Assembly (NCBI GenBank): GCA_905234195.1
Contig: CAJOFR010000001.1
Span: 163,057-227,056 of the forward strand
Length of the DNA: 64,000 nt
Direction of reading: 5' to 3'
Source: an uncultured Selenomonadaceae bacterium
Lineage (GTDB): Bacteria; Bacillota; Negativicutes; Selenomonadales; Selenomonadaceae
Part shown: piece after piece, positions 42,399 through 51,718 of the stretch
Position numbering within the stretch: the first letter of the stretch is position 1
How the letters are laid out: every line of letters begins with the position of its first letter
The notes under the pieces: generated by a model
The model's input: the letters and a program-made list of their open reading frames with translations, nothing else
The model's database searches: none
What the model was told of the DNA's origin: nothing
Program-made: the position numbers and the translations under genes

Positions 42399-43754
42399 AT
42401 GAAATTTTGGAACTGGCTGGTTCACGGCGGAGAACGTGAAAAAGAAACAGAGTTTTTGCCGGCAATACTCGAAGTAACGGAAACACCGCCTTCACCGACG
42501 GGACGAGTAATCATGTGGACAATTTTAATTTTAGTTTGCGTCGCGTTGGCTTGGGCGTTTTTGGGAAAAATAAACGAAGTTGCCGTCGCGCCCGGAAAAG
42601 TTATCCCTTCCGGACAGGCAAAAACCGTGCAGGTTAAAAACAAGGGGATTATCAAAGAAATTCGCGTCGAAGAGGGGCAGAACGTCGAAGAAGGCGAAGT
42701 CTTGGTTTTGCTCGACCCGACGACCACCAGCGCGGATTATGACAGCTTGAAAAAGCGCGCTGCCTATTACAAACTCGATATTCAGCGGCTGACGGCGGAA
42801 CTTAGCGGGCAACCTTTTGTTCCCGAAGAAGATCCCGACCTTGAGGCGCATGATTTGACGGCGGAGCTTGCGCTTTATCAGAGCCGCACGAGTGACCATC
42901 AAACGCAACGTCAAAGCCGGCAGGAAGTTATCGACCAACGCCGCGCCCGTTTGAAGGCAACGCAGGCAACTTATGAAAAATATTCCGAAGGTCTGAAAAT
43001 CGCGCAGGAAAAAGAACGCCGCTTGGAGGATTTGATTGCTGAAAGTGCAATTTCAGAGTTCCAGCTTTTGGAGCAACAGAACGAAACGATTGAATACGCG
43101 AAAAATGCGCAGGCGGAACTTGATTCGATAACGAGCATTCAAGCTGAAATTGCGGAGGCTGAACAAAATCTCGCCAACGTCGACGCCGCATATCGAAAGG
43201 ATATTATGACGTCGCTTGTTGAGGCGAAAAAAGAATATTATTCCGTCACGGAGTCTATTAAAAAAGCTGAAGAGGACGCGCGCCTTGCAACAATCGTCGC
43301 GCCAATTTCCGGACGCGTGTACAATCTTTCCGTTCACACCATTGGCGGTATCGTCACGGACGCACAGCCGCTTATGCAGATTATTCCGGAAGATGTTTCG
43401 CTTGAGTTTGAAGTTTACGCCGATAACAAGGACATTGGTTTTATTCGCATGGGGCAGACCGCCGAAGTTAAGGTAGAGACTTTTAATTTTCAAAAGTTCG
43501 GCATGGTTGACGCGACTGTTACCGAAGTCAGCGCGGACGCCGTCAATGAGCCCAGTGACCTTGAAAAAAATAAACGTTTCAAATTGATTCTTAAGCCGGA
43601 CGGCAAACCTACAATGGACGTTTTCGGCGAAGAGGTACCGCTGTCCGTCGGCATGAGTGTCAGCGCGGAAATTAAGATTAAAGAAAAGCGAATTATCGAC
43701 TTCTTCCTCGATCCCTTCCGCAAATACACTTCCGAAGCTTTGAGGGAGCGTTGA
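42399..43754 (+). CDS. HlyD-family type I secretion periplasmic adaptor
   Basis: Membrane-fusion protein linking the ABC exporter to the outer-membrane channel. A short cytoplasmic N terminus is followed by one membrane helix (about residues 38-58, WTILILVCVALAWAFLG), a biotinyl-lipoyl half (VAPGKVIPSGQAKTV), a long coiled-coil hairpin (about 115-290), the second lipoyl half (IVAPISGRVYNL) and a beta-barrel. The start is ATG at 42399; GGGGG lies 9 bases upstream, right at the end of the heptad-repeat element. 451 residues. Stop is 3 bases before the next ABC gene. Confidence 0.93.
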   Translation: MKFWNWLVHGGEREKETEFLPAILEVTETPPSPTGRVIMWTILILVCVALAWAFLGKINEVAVAPGKVIPSGQAKTVQVKNKGIIKEIRVEEGQNVEEGEVLVLLDPTTTSADYDSLKKRAAYYKLDIQRLTAELSGQPFVPEEDPDLEAHDLTAELALYQSRTSDHQTQRQSRQEVIDQRRARLKATQATYEKYSEGLKIAQEKERRLEDLIAESAISEFQLLEQQNETIEYAKNAQAELDSITSIQAEIAEAEQNLANVDAAYRKDIMTSLVEAKKEYYSVTESIKKAEEDARLATIVAPISGRVYNLSVHTIGGIVTDAQPLMQIIPEDVSLEFEVYADNKDIGFIRMGQTAEVKVETFNFQKFGMVDATVTEVSADAVNEPSDLEKNKRFKLILKPDGKPTMDVFGEEVPLSVGMSVSAEIKIKEKRIIDFFLDPFRKYTSEALRER

Positions 43755-43757
43755 TTC

Positions 43758-46082
43758 ATGGCTGAAGACAAAAATAATAACTCGCAAAATAATTCGCAAA
43801 GTTTTAACCTGGTACCGCGTGGTGACAAGACGCCGCAGAAAAAAGATGACAGTCAAGGCGAAGGCAAACAGGCTTTGGCGAAAATAGATTTGGCAAAAGT
43901 TCCCGCAAGTCAGGCGAATACTCAAGCACTCGATACGAACGTTAAGCCCGAAGACGGCGGAAGGGTCAACGGCATCGATACGGGGCTGGCTTGCCTTATC
44001 GCCATTGCGAAGTACTACAACATTCCCGCCGATTATCGCCAGCTGGAACGCGCCTATGTTTTGAGCGAAGGCAGTGTCGATTTTACGACGATTGTCCGCG
44101 CCGCGCGGGAGCTGAAACTGAAAGCGCGTTCGTATACCGGCTTGAAGGAAGCTGACCTGGACAGGCTCGTTTATCCCGCGCTGATTCAACTGAACTCCGG
44201 AAAAAAAGTCGTCATTACGACGATTCGCGACGGCGATATTTATATCGTCGACCCGGTTTTTTCGCAGAAACCCGTTAAAGCCGAACGCTACAAACTTTTG
44301 ATGGACTGGACAGGCGACGCGATTTTATTCACGCGCCGTTTTGAACTCGACAGGAAAAAAGAGCCCTTCGGTTTTAAGTGGTTCGTGCCCGTCGTCGGAA
44401 AATACATGCCGTTTTTGCGCAGCGTCCTTTGGATGTCGCTGATTTTGCAGGTAATCGGATTGGCGTCCCCGTTTTTCGTGCAGAATATTATCGACAAAGT
44501 TCTTGTGCACAGGGCGGCGGACGCGCTTGACGTTTTCGTTTTGGGTATGGCAACCTGTACGATTTTCCAGACGTGGATAATGGGCTTGCGCGCCTATCTT
44601 TTTACAAACATTTGCTCGAAAATGGACGTCGCCTTAAGTTCGCGCCTGTTCAAAAATATTACCGCACTGCCGCTTAGTTATTTTCAAAAGTGGCAAGTCG
44701 GCGATGTCGTCTCGCGTCTCGGCGAACTGCAAACGCTACGTTCGTTTATCACCGGTTCCAGCTTGACGATTTTGCTTGACATGGTTTTCGCCGTCGTTTA
44801 CTTCGGGGTTATGTTCCTGTACAGCCGCGTTTTGAGCGTCGTTGTGCTCGTCATGATTCCGCTGTTCGTGATTTTAAATTTGGTTGTCGCTCCGATTTTC
44901 CGCCGCATGATTAACGAAAGATTTTTAATCGCCAGCGAAAACCGCTCCTTCTTAATTGAAACGATAACGGGTATTCGTACGGTAAAATCTTCCAGCGTCG
45001 AGAATAATTTTATTCGCCGTTATGAAGAAATGCTCGCGCGCCTCGTCAAATCTTCTCTCGCCGTCATAAATCTCGCGAACGTCGCCAATTCAATTGGTAC
45101 TTTCTTGCACGCGATTTTTAACCTCTCGATTTTGTGGATTGGTTCCTATTACGTCATGGAGGGCGAAATTTCCGTCGGCGAATTGATTGCGTTCCAAATG
45201 ATTGCCGGTCAGTTAATCGCGCCGGTTATGCGCTTGATTAATCAGTGGCAATATTTCCAGCAAATCCGCGTTTCTATGGAGCGTCTCGGCGACATAATGA
45301 ACGAGGAAACAGAGCCGGCGTTTAATCCTTCGCGCACGACGTTGCCCAGTTTGCACGGCGATATTGCGCTGGAAAAATTGGCGTTCAGTTATTCTCCGGA
45401 AAGCGGAAAAGTTTTGGACAACATAAATATCAGAATCCCCGCCGGAATGAAAGTCGGTATCGTCGGGCGTTCGGGTTCAGGAAAATCTACGCTGACGAAA
45501 TTGATTCAGCGTCTTTACCTTCCAGAAAACGGCAGGATTTTGATTGACGGCGTCGACATTGCGCAGGTCGAGCCGGCTTGGTTGCGTCGACAAATCGGCG
45601 TCGTTTTGCAGGACAGCAAACTTTTTAGCGGGACTGTCGAAGAAAATATCCGCATCGCCTGCCCGAACGCCTCGCATGAAGATGTTGTCAATGCCGCGAA
45701 ACTTGCCGGCGCAGATGATTTTATCAGCCAGTTTCAAAACGGCTATGAAACTTTTGTCGGTGAACGCGGCAGTCTTTTAAGCGGCGGTCAGCGTCAGAGA
45801 ATTGCTATCGCCCGCGCGTTGATTTCGGATCCGCGTATTTTGATTTTCGACGAGGCAACTTCTGCGCTGGACTATGAATCGGAAAATATTATCATGCAAA
45901 ATATCGAGCCTATCGCTGAAGGGCGTACCATGCTCATGATTGCGCACAGACTTTCTACCGTTCGGAATTGCGATGCGATTATCGTTATCGACAAGGGCAA
46001 AATTATTGAGGCGGGTTCTCATGACGACTTACTCAAAAGAAATGGTGCCTACGCCAAACTTTATTATTCTCAAATCGCTTGA
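43758..46082 (+). CDS. Type I secretion ABC transporter, second (HlyB-like, with inactive C39-like domain)
   Basis: A 774-residue paralogue of the first exporter with a longer, disordered Asn/Gln/Lys-rich N terminus (about 70 residues). The C39-like domain reads IDTGLACLIAIAKYY, with Thr in place of the catalytic Cys. Membrane segments span about residues 215-500. The NBD has [39 protein letters not shown] and MIAHRLS, all intact. Two complete ABC proteins flanking one HlyD could form a heterodimer or serve different substrates; this is inference. Ends 27 bases before a glycosyltransferase gene. Confidence 0.93.
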   Translation: MAEDKNNNSQNNSQSFNLVPRGDKTPQKKDDSQGEGKQALAKIDLAKVPASQANTQALDTNVKPEDGGRVNGIDTGLACLIAIAKYYNIPADYRQLERAYVLSEGSVDFTTIVRAARELKLKARSYTGLKEADLDRLVYPALIQLNSGKKVVITTIRDGDIYIVDPVFSQKPVKAERYKLLMDWTGDAILFTRRFELDRKKEPFGFKWFVPVVGKYMPFLRSVLWMSLILQVIGLASPFFVQNIIDKVLVHRAADALDVFVLGMATCTIFQTWIMGLRAYLFTNICSKMDVALSSRLFKNITALPLSYFQKWQVGDVVSRLGELQTLRSFITGSSLTILLDMVFAVVYFGVMFLYSRVLSVVVLVMIPLFVILNLVVAPIFRRMINERFLIASENRSFLIETITGIRTVKSSSVENNFIRRYEEMLARLVKSSLAVINLANVANSIGTFLHAIFNLSILWIGSYYVMEGEISVGELIAFQMIAGQLIAPVMRLINQWQYFQQIRVSMERLGDIMNEETEPAFNPSRTTLPSLHGDIALEKLAFSYSPESGKVLDNINIRIPAGMKVGIVGRSGSGKSTLTKLIQRLYLPENGRILIDGVDIAQVEPAWLRRQIGVVLQDSKLFSGTVEENIRIACPNASHEDVVNAAKLAGADDFISQFQNGYETFVGERGSLLSGGQRQRIAIARALISDPRILIFDEATSALDYESENIIMQNIEPIAEGRTMLMIAHRLSTVRNCDAIIVIDKGKIIEAGSHDDLLKRNGAYAKLYYSQIA

Positions 46083-46109
46083 GTTTGAATTTACAAAGGA
46101 GTTTTACAC

Positions 46110-47345
46110 GTGAATATTTTTATTCTGCATCCGTCATTTCCCGCGCAGTATCTTAATTTTGCTCCGTATCTGGCGAGCAATCCGGAAAACACCGTGCATT
46201 TTATGAGCAAGGAGAACAGCATTAACTCCCAACTGAAAAATGTAACGCTTGCTCTTTATCAGAAGCCGAACGAAAAAGCCGAAGAGTGGATTCAAACTTG
46301 CGGACCCCTTCGCCCTGCCGCTGAAGCTGTCGTCGAAGGTCAAGCCGTCGTCCGCGCAATGGAATGGATGGCGCGCGAAAGACACATTCGCCCCGATATT
46401 ATAATCGCTCACACCGGCTGGGGTTCTACTCTTTACTGCAAAGACTTGTATCCTAAAGTTCCCATACTCGGATATTTTGAGTGGTTTTATCGCGCCGAAG
46501 ACAGCGATTGTTATTGGTGGCCGGACGAAATTCCGCAAATGCAGAATCGAATTTCAATTCGTTCGCGCAATGCTCACCACTTGCTGAACCTTGACCTCTG
46601 CGACGCGGGAATTACTCCGACGAAGTGGCAATATGAGCAGTTCCCCGAAGAGTACAAGCCGAAATTAAATATCATTCATGAAGGCATCGACACAAATTTT
46701 TGTTCGCCGGATCCTAGCGGCACCCGTCCCGGTCTTGTACTTGACGACGTTCAAATTAATTTGCCCGAAGGCACGGAAATTTTGACGTACGTTTCGCGCG
46801 GCTTTGAAATGTATCGCGGCTTCCCCTACTTTATGGACGCGATTAGAATTGTTCTCCAGCGTCGCCCTAAACTTCACGTTATCGTCGTCGGCAAGGACAG
46901 AATTTGTTACGGCGCGCAGCTGAAGGACACGACATATTTGCAGGAGGAGGAAAAGAAGGGCGGCTACGATACCGAGCGCGTTCATTTTGTCGGCTTGAGG
47001 AATCGCGGCGACTATCAAAAAATTTTGCGCGCGTCAAGCTGTCACGTTTATTTGACTCGTCCGTTTGTTTTGAGCTGGTCTTTCCTTGAGGCGATGAGTT
47101 TTGGTTGCCCGATTGTCGGTTCAAAAACGCCGCCGGTTGAAGAAGTCATGGAAGATAATGTAAACGGACTTTTGGCGGAATTTCGTTCGCCTTACCATAT
47201 CGCCCGCAAGATTGAAGAGATTCTCGACGACCGTGAGCTTGCGAAAAAGCTCGGCGAAAGAGCCCGCGAAACTGTCCTTGAGCGTTTTGAGTTGATGAAG
47301 TGCATGCGCGCGCAGGAAGATTTAATGTATAGTTTGGTCAGATAA
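46110..47345 (+). CDS. GT4-type glycosyltransferase
   Basis: A 411-residue GT-B glycosyltransferase. The N terminus (FILHPSFPAQYLNFAP) and middle (GYFEWFYRAEDSDCYWWPDE) resemble the family with the Glyco_trans_4_3 N-terminal domain. The C-terminal GT1-like half contains LTYVSRGFEMYRGFPYFMDA and the nucleotide-sugar E-x7-E region LSWSFLEAMSFGCPIVGS. Start GTG behind GGAG. No signal peptide, so cytoplasmic. The position directly after the T1SS genes suggests glycosylation of a secreted protein before export or of a surface glycan. Confidence 0.87.
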   Translation: MNIFILHPSFPAQYLNFAPYLASNPENTVHFMSKENSINSQLKNVTLALYQKPNEKAEEWIQTCGPLRPAAEAVVEGQAVVRAMEWMARERHIRPDIIIAHTGWGSTLYCKDLYPKVPILGYFEWFYRAEDSDCYWWPDEIPQMQNRISIRSRNAHHLLNLDLCDAGITPTKWQYEQFPEEYKPKLNIIHEGIDTNFCSPDPSGTRPGLVLDDVQINLPEGTEILTYVSRGFEMYRGFPYFMDAIRIVLQRRPKLHVIVVGKDRICYGAQLKDTTYLQEEEKKGGYDTERVHFVGLRNRGDYQKILRASSCHVYLTRPFVLSWSFLEAMSFGCPIVGSKTPPVEEVMEDNVNGLLAEFRSPYHIARKIEEILDDRELAKKLGERARETVLERFELMKCMRAQEDLMYSLVR

Positions 47346-47366
47346 TTTCACACCGGAGGTTTTTTG

Positions 47367-49043
47367 ATGACACTTGAAAGTTTTATTCCGCCGCGCTCAA
47401 AAATTGTTATGGAAGTCACCGGCGACGTCCCTGCGGATTTTGAGACTACCAAAGAAAAATTTTTGGAAGTGCAACCCGAATGTACTTACATGATCGCCAA
47501 AGATATTTCAAAGTTCGGCAAAAAACTCGACGCCATTGTTTTGCAGAATGAGTTAATCGGAAATATGGAACACGACGAACTTGTTGAGCTGATAAAAAAA
47601 TCTGCAGGCAGGCTCGCGCCGCGCGGCACTTTGATTTTCGCGCTGGACAATATCGCTTTCGTGGAAAATGTCATGGCGATTTTGGAAGGACTGCCGCCGA
47701 AAATGAAAACGACGTTGACGAAAACGCAGCTCGAAGACGCAATCGACGAGGCAGGGCTAAATAAACTCCGTTCGATGAATGCTTCGCGCAGGATGCAAAT
47801 TCCTCAAGAGCTTGCCGAAATTTCCAAAGTCAACCCCGCAGTTTTCGCCTTCATAATCACCGCGACGCCCGACGAAGTTCCGCCGAAGACGCTGATTCAA
47901 ACCGCCATTGGTGAAAGATTGGTCTGCGCGCCGGTGAGAATCCATACGCCGAATGTTTTTATGGTCACCGAACCAAACGTCATGGCTATTTCTGTTGACT
48001 CCGGCAACACCTACGAACTTTTTTCAAAGGAGAACTACGAGAACAGAATTTTTATTAATCAGCGAATTTCTTTCCCGTCTTTCAGGAAGGGCGCGGATTT
48101 TTTCAGGGAGATGCGCAAGCGCGATTATCTTTTCCTGGAGGAAATGGACGACAACCCCACGCTTTGGAAGGACAAGTACGAACAAACCGCCTGGATAAAT
48201 TTTGTGGGCGCGCACGGCGTTCAGACTTCGACGGAATATCTTGCGGAGTTCTTCAGGCAATTTAATCCGAACGTTAGAGTTTTTGCCAACCATTTGCGCA
48301 GAATTTTGCCGCCGAGAGATTTTGACGAGGAGTTTCAAAATTCCGAACGCCCCGTTACAATTTTTTTCGGCGCGCTGAATCGTGACGAGGAGTTTATTTC
48401 TCTGCTCCCCGTACTGAATAAATTTGCGAAGGAGTACGGAAATAAAATCGCCTTCAAAATTATTGCCCGGCAAAAACTTTTCGACGCCCTCGAAAGTGAC
48501 AACAAAATTTTCGTCGGCAACCCGAACTATTACGACGGGCAACTTGCCCCCTACAATCAGTACGAGGAGGCGTTGCGGACTTCGGACATTGCGCTTTTGC
48601 CGCTTGCCGATAATGAATTTAATCGCGCGAAATCCGATTTGAAGTTTATCGAATGCGCGGGGTGCGGCGCGGTGGCTTTGGCGTCCCCCGTTGTTTACGA
48701 GTCGACGATTAAAGACGGGGAGACGGGATTTATTTTCCGCGACGAAAGAGATTTTGCCTTCAAGCTGAAAATTTTGATTGATAATCGTGAAAAGCGGCGT
48801 TCGGTGGCGGAGGCGGCGTATAAGTACGTCAAAAGAAATCGTCTGCTTAGTCAGCACTACGAAGAGCGGCTGGATTGGTATCGCGAACTTTTGGCGCGGT
48901 TGCCCGAACTGCACGAGGAAACTCAAGCGCGTATCGATAAAATTGCCGTGAACTTCAAAGACGAGCCGCCGCCCGAAATTAAAAATGAATCTCCCGTTGA
49001 AGGAAATTTGGGACCAAATGCAGAAATAATTATTCCCGTGTAG
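47367..49043 (+). CDS. Two-domain glycosyltransferase-like protein
   Basis: A 558-residue protein. The N-terminal 170 residues (EVTGDVPADFETTKEKFL, KKLDAIVLQNELIGNM, GRLAPRGTLIFALDN) look like a SAM-methyltransferase fold without a clear SAM-binding glycine loop. The C-terminal 330 residues look like a GT-B glycosyltransferase (FFGALNRDEEF, ALLPLADNEFNRAKSDLKFIECAGCGAVALAS, GETGFIFRDERDF). It ends in a Pro/Glu-rich tail. ATG at 47367 or the adjacent TTG at 47364, both behind GGAGG. It follows the GT4 gene by about 20 bases, so the two probably act together; substrate unknown. Confidence 0.75.
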   Translation: MTLESFIPPRSKIVMEVTGDVPADFETTKEKFLEVQPECTYMIAKDISKFGKKLDAIVLQNELIGNMEHDELVELIKKSAGRLAPRGTLIFALDNIAFVENVMAILEGLPPKMKTTLTKTQLEDAIDEAGLNKLRSMNASRRMQIPQELAEISKVNPAVFAFIITATPDEVPPKTLIQTAIGERLVCAPVRIHTPNVFMVTEPNVMAISVDSGNTYELFSKENYENRIFINQRISFPSFRKGADFFREMRKRDYLFLEEMDDNPTLWKDKYEQTAWINFVGAHGVQTSTEYLAEFFRQFNPNVRVFANHLRRILPPRDFDEEFQNSERPVTIFFGALNRDEEFISLLPVLNKFAKEYGNKIAFKIIARQKLFDALESDNKIFVGNPNYYDGQLAPYNQYEEALRTSDIALLPLADNEFNRAKSDLKFIECAGCGAVALASPVVYESTIKDGETGFIFRDERDFAFKLKILIDNREKRRSVAEAAYKYVKRNRLLSQHYEERLDWYRELLARLPELHEETQARIDKIAVNFKDEPPPEIKNESPVEGNLGPNAEIIIPV

Positions 49044-49077
49044 AAAAATATTTCCCGCAAGAGAGGGCGTGATGTAA

Positions 49078-49443
49078 ATGTTGTTGGAGCTTCAATTTAT
49101 TTCGGCTTCGTTGATTTTTTACGCTGTTTTTGCCTGCGCGATTCTCGGTGTGTCGATTATCGTGTACATAAGCAATCGCAGTCCGACGAAGAATACAACC
49201 GTGCTTGACGATTTGGTTTTGGGCGAACGTCAGCAAAATAACAGGGGTTATACGAGCAACATTGACAAGAGCAAATTTTTGGGCGCGATTGGCGTCTGCT
49301 CGACTGACTTGCGCCCCGCCGGAACGATTAATGTTGCGGGCGAACCGTTGGACGTCGTCACCGAAGGAAATTTCGTCAAGCAGGGCGATATCGTCAAAGT
49401 CATTAACGTTGACGGCTCCCGCGTCCTCGTACGACAAATTTAA
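49078..49443 (+). CDS. Short NfeD-like membrane protein
   Basis: A 121-residue protein with one N-terminal membrane segment (about residues 10-31) and a C-terminal OB-fold NfeD domain (GAIGVCSTDLRPAGTINVAG, VKQGDIVKVINVDGSRVLV). Short NfeD proteins lacking the protease domain are commonly encoded with flotillin-like SPFH proteins, and here floA follows after a heptad-repeat element. It probably assists FloA membrane microdomains, an inference from family knowledge. Confidence 0.87.
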   Translation: MLLELQFISASLIFYAVFACAILGVSIIVYISNRSPTKNTTVLDDLVLGERQQNNRGYTSNIDKSKFLGAIGVCSTDLRPAGTINVAGEPLDVVTEGNFVKQGDIVKVINVDGSRVLVRQI

Positions 49444-49525
49444 GGGGAAAGGGATTAGGGGAAAGCGGAAAAGGGATTAGGGAAAAGTTTTTTAATCTTG
49501 CTCCTTATCCCTTGCCCCTTGTCAC
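49444..49525 (+). repeat. Heptad-repeat hairpin between nfeD and floA
   Basis: Starts on the base after the nfeD stop. Left arm GGGGAAA, GGGATTA, GGGGAAA, GCGGAAA, then AGGGATTA and GGGAAAAG (49444-49487). The right arm on the minus strand is GTGACAA, GGGGCAA, GGGATAA, GGAGCAA, G. It ends just before the floA ribosome-binding site, and so could influence floA translation or transcription. Confidence 0.85.
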
Positions 49526-49545
49526 TTAAAAAGGAGGTATTGATC

Positions 49546-50541
49546 ATGGATTTATTGATAGGCTCTGGTTTCTTTCTGATTGTAGCGGTAGTAATCGCAG
49601 CCGTGTTTTTGCATTTCGTGCCGATAGGTTTATGGATATCCGCGCTCGCCGCTGACGTTCACGTCGGAATTTTTACGCTTATCGGAATGAGAATGCGCCG
49701 CGTTCCCCCGTCGAAAATCGTCATGCCGCTCATAAAAGCAAATAAGGCAGGTCTTGACGTCAATGTTAATCAGTTGGAGGCGCATTACCTTGCCGGCGGC
49801 AACGTCGATAAAGTTGTTGACGCACTTATCGCCTCCCAGCGCGCGCAGATTGTTTTGCCGTTCGAGCGTTCGGCGGCGATTGACCTTGCCGGTCGTGACG
49901 TCCTCGAAGCCGTGCAAATGAGTGTCAACCCAAAAGTTATTGAAACTCCCGTCGTGTCTGCCGTCGCGAAAAATGGTATCGAACTCAAAATTAAAGCGCG
50001 CGTCACCGTTCGCGCAAATATCGACAGGCTCGTCGGCGGCGCGGGTGAACCCACGATTATTGCGCGCGTCGGTGAAGGTATAGTCACCACAGTCGGCAGC
50101 TCGGAAATGCACACGGACGTTTTGGAAAGCCCGGACGATATTTCTAAAACTGTTTTGGGTAAAGGTCTCGACGCCGGCACCGCTTTTGAAATTTTGTCGA
50201 TTGATATTGCAGACGTCGACGTCGGCAGGAATATCGGCGCACAACTTCAGACTGACCAGGCGGAGGCAGATAAACGTATCGCGCAGGCTAAGGCAGAAGA
50301 ACGCCGCGCAATGGCAGTCGCCCGCGAACAGGAAATGAAGGCGTACACGCAGGAAATGGAAGCGAAAGTCGTCGAGGCTCAGGCGGAAGTCCCTCACGCA
50401 ATGGCAGAGGCCTTCAAAAAAGGAAATCTCGGCGTCATGGATTATTACAATATGATGAACGTGCAATCTGATACCGAAATGAGGACGGCGATTAGCCGCG
50501 CGGGCACCGTCGCCAAAAATCAGGCGGTCGTGCAGAAATAA
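49546..50541 (+). CDS. floA: Flotillin-like protein FloA
   Basis: SPFH-domain scaffold of functional membrane microdomains. The N terminus has two hydrophobic stretches (about residues 2-28 and 29-45), then the FloA signature [20 protein letters not shown] and an SPFH domain, and a C-terminal Ala/Glu/Lys-rich coiled coil (about 235-290). The start is ATG at 49546 with AAGGAGG; 331 residues, as in Bacillus FloA. The partner nfeD is directly upstream. Confidence 0.95.
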   Translation: MDLLIGSGFFLIVAVVIAAVFLHFVPIGLWISALAADVHVGIFTLIGMRMRRVPPSKIVMPLIKANKAGLDVNVNQLEAHYLAGGNVDKVVDALIASQRAQIVLPFERSAAIDLAGRDVLEAVQMSVNPKVIETPVVSAVAKNGIELKIKARVTVRANIDRLVGGAGEPTIIARVGEGIVTTVGSSEMHTDVLESPDDISKTVLGKGLDAGTAFEILSIDIADVDVGRNIGAQLQTDQAEADKRIAQAKAEERRAMAVAREQEMKAYTQEMEAKVVEAQAEVPHAMAEAFKKGNLGVMDYYNMMNVQSDTEMRTAISRAGTVAKNQAVVQK

Positions 50542-50553
50542 GGCGGGTTCGTC

Positions 50554-50928
50554 ATGGATATTTCGCTTATAATAATTTTGTGGGTGATTATCGCGATTTT
50601 TCAGGCGATTAACGAAAAAAAGAAGACTCCCCGTCCGCCGAATTTCCCGCCGCGTAATCCCGAAGGCAATATAGATTTTGAGATACCCACGCTCGCAAAT
50701 GACCCCAACAGTTCGGCGGAAGTTCACGAGATAAATTTGGAAGAGCTTTATAACAGAAGAAAGTTTCACGCTCAAACCGAAAAAAATTTTGATTCGCCGG
50801 AAGTTAAACCTAAAATTAAAACTGCCACTCAACAAAAAAATTTCCCCGTCGATTTAAATCCGGCGTCGGCAATGAATGCAATTGTGCTCGGCGAAATTTT
50901 AGGTAAACCAAAATCTATGCGACACTAA
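50554..50928 (+). CDS. Small single-pass membrane protein of unknown function
   Basis: 124 residues: an N-terminal hydrophobic helix (about residues 3-19, ISLIIILWVIIAIFQAI), then a Lys/Pro-rich juxtamembrane stretch (KKKTPRPPNFPPRNP) and a charged, probably disordered tail ending in DLNPASAMNAIVLGEILGKP. Starts 12 bases after floA and so most likely belongs to the nfeD-floA unit. The ATG has GGCGGG rather than a clear ribosome-binding site. No homologue recognised. Confidence 0.7.
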   Translation: MDISLIIILWVIIAIFQAINEKKKTPRPPNFPPRNPEGNIDFEIPTLANDPNSSAEVHEINLEELYNRRKFHAQTEKNFDSPEVKPKIKTATQQKNFPVDLNPASAMNAIVLGEILGKPKSMRH

Positions 50929-50998
50929 AAAATTTTTAGGGCTCGTCGAAAAATTTTCGGCGCGTCCATTTTTTTTGTAATCGAACGGAGGAATTATC

Positions 50999-51718
50999 TT
51001 GATCGAAATTAAAAATCTGAAAAAATCTTTTGGAGACCTGCACGTTTTGAAAGGAATTAATTTGAGCATTGACGAGCGCGAAGTCGTCGTGATTATCGGT
51101 CCTTCGGGCAGCGGCAAGTCGACGCTCCTGCGCTGTATAAATTTTCTCGAAGTTCCTACCGGCGGCACAATCGAAGTCGACGGGATACCTATGGACAGCG
51201 AGGAAAATATTAACAAAGTTCGCGAGGAAGTCGGCATGGTTTTTCAGCGGTTCAATCTTTTTCCGCACATGACCGTTTTGGATAACATTACCCTTGCGCC
51301 GATGAAAGTTCGCAAAATCGAAAAGGAGCGCGCCGAAATTACCGCGCAGGAACTTTTGGACAGAGTTGGGCTCGGCGATAAGGCGGAGGCTTTTCCCAAT
51401 CAACTTTCCGGCGGACAACAACAGCGCGTTGCAATCGCGCGGGCACTGGCAATGCAACCAAAAGTTATGCTCTTCGACGAGCCGACAAGTGCGCTGGATC
51501 CCGAAATGGTCGGCGAAGTTCTTGACGTCATGAAAAAATTAGCGGAAAGCGGCATGACAATGGTTATCGTTACTCACGAAATGGGTTTCGCCCGCGAAGT
51601 GGGGACGCGCCTGCTTTTCGTCGACGGCGGATTTATTGTCGAAGAGGGAATCCCAAAAGAAGTTTTTGAGAATCCGAAGGAGGAGCGCACGAAAATTTTC
51701 CTCTCAAAAATTTTGTGA
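50999..51718 (+). CDS. Polar amino acid ABC transporter ATP-binding protein (GlnQ-type)
   Basis: A 239-residue ATPase subunit. Walker [14 protein letters not shown]-loop [16 protein letters not shown], signature [15 protein letters not shown], Walker [16 protein letters not shown] and H-loop VTHEMGFAR are all typical of GlnQ/HisP/ArtP proteins. TTG start behind CGGAGGAATT. The permease and binding protein are absent on both sides, so it is an orphan ATPase here. Its 3' end overlaps the convergent PHP gene by 15 bases. Confidence 0.92.
   Translation: MIEIKNLKKSFGDLHVLKGINLSIDEREVVVIIGPSGSGKSTLLRCINFLEVPTGGTIEVDGIPMDSEENINKVREEVGMVFQRFNLFPHMTVLDNITLAPMKVRKIEKERAEITAQELLDRVGLGDKAEAFPNQLSGGQQQRVAIARALAMQPKVMLFDEPTSALDPEMVGEVLDVMKKLAESGMTMVIVTHEMGFAREVGTRLLFVDGGFIVEEGIPKEVFENPKEERTKIFLSKIL

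Noticed and set aside
43053..44189. A 378-codon open frame on the minus strand
   Set aside because: Antisense to hlyD and the second ABC gene; no domain, no ribosome-binding site.
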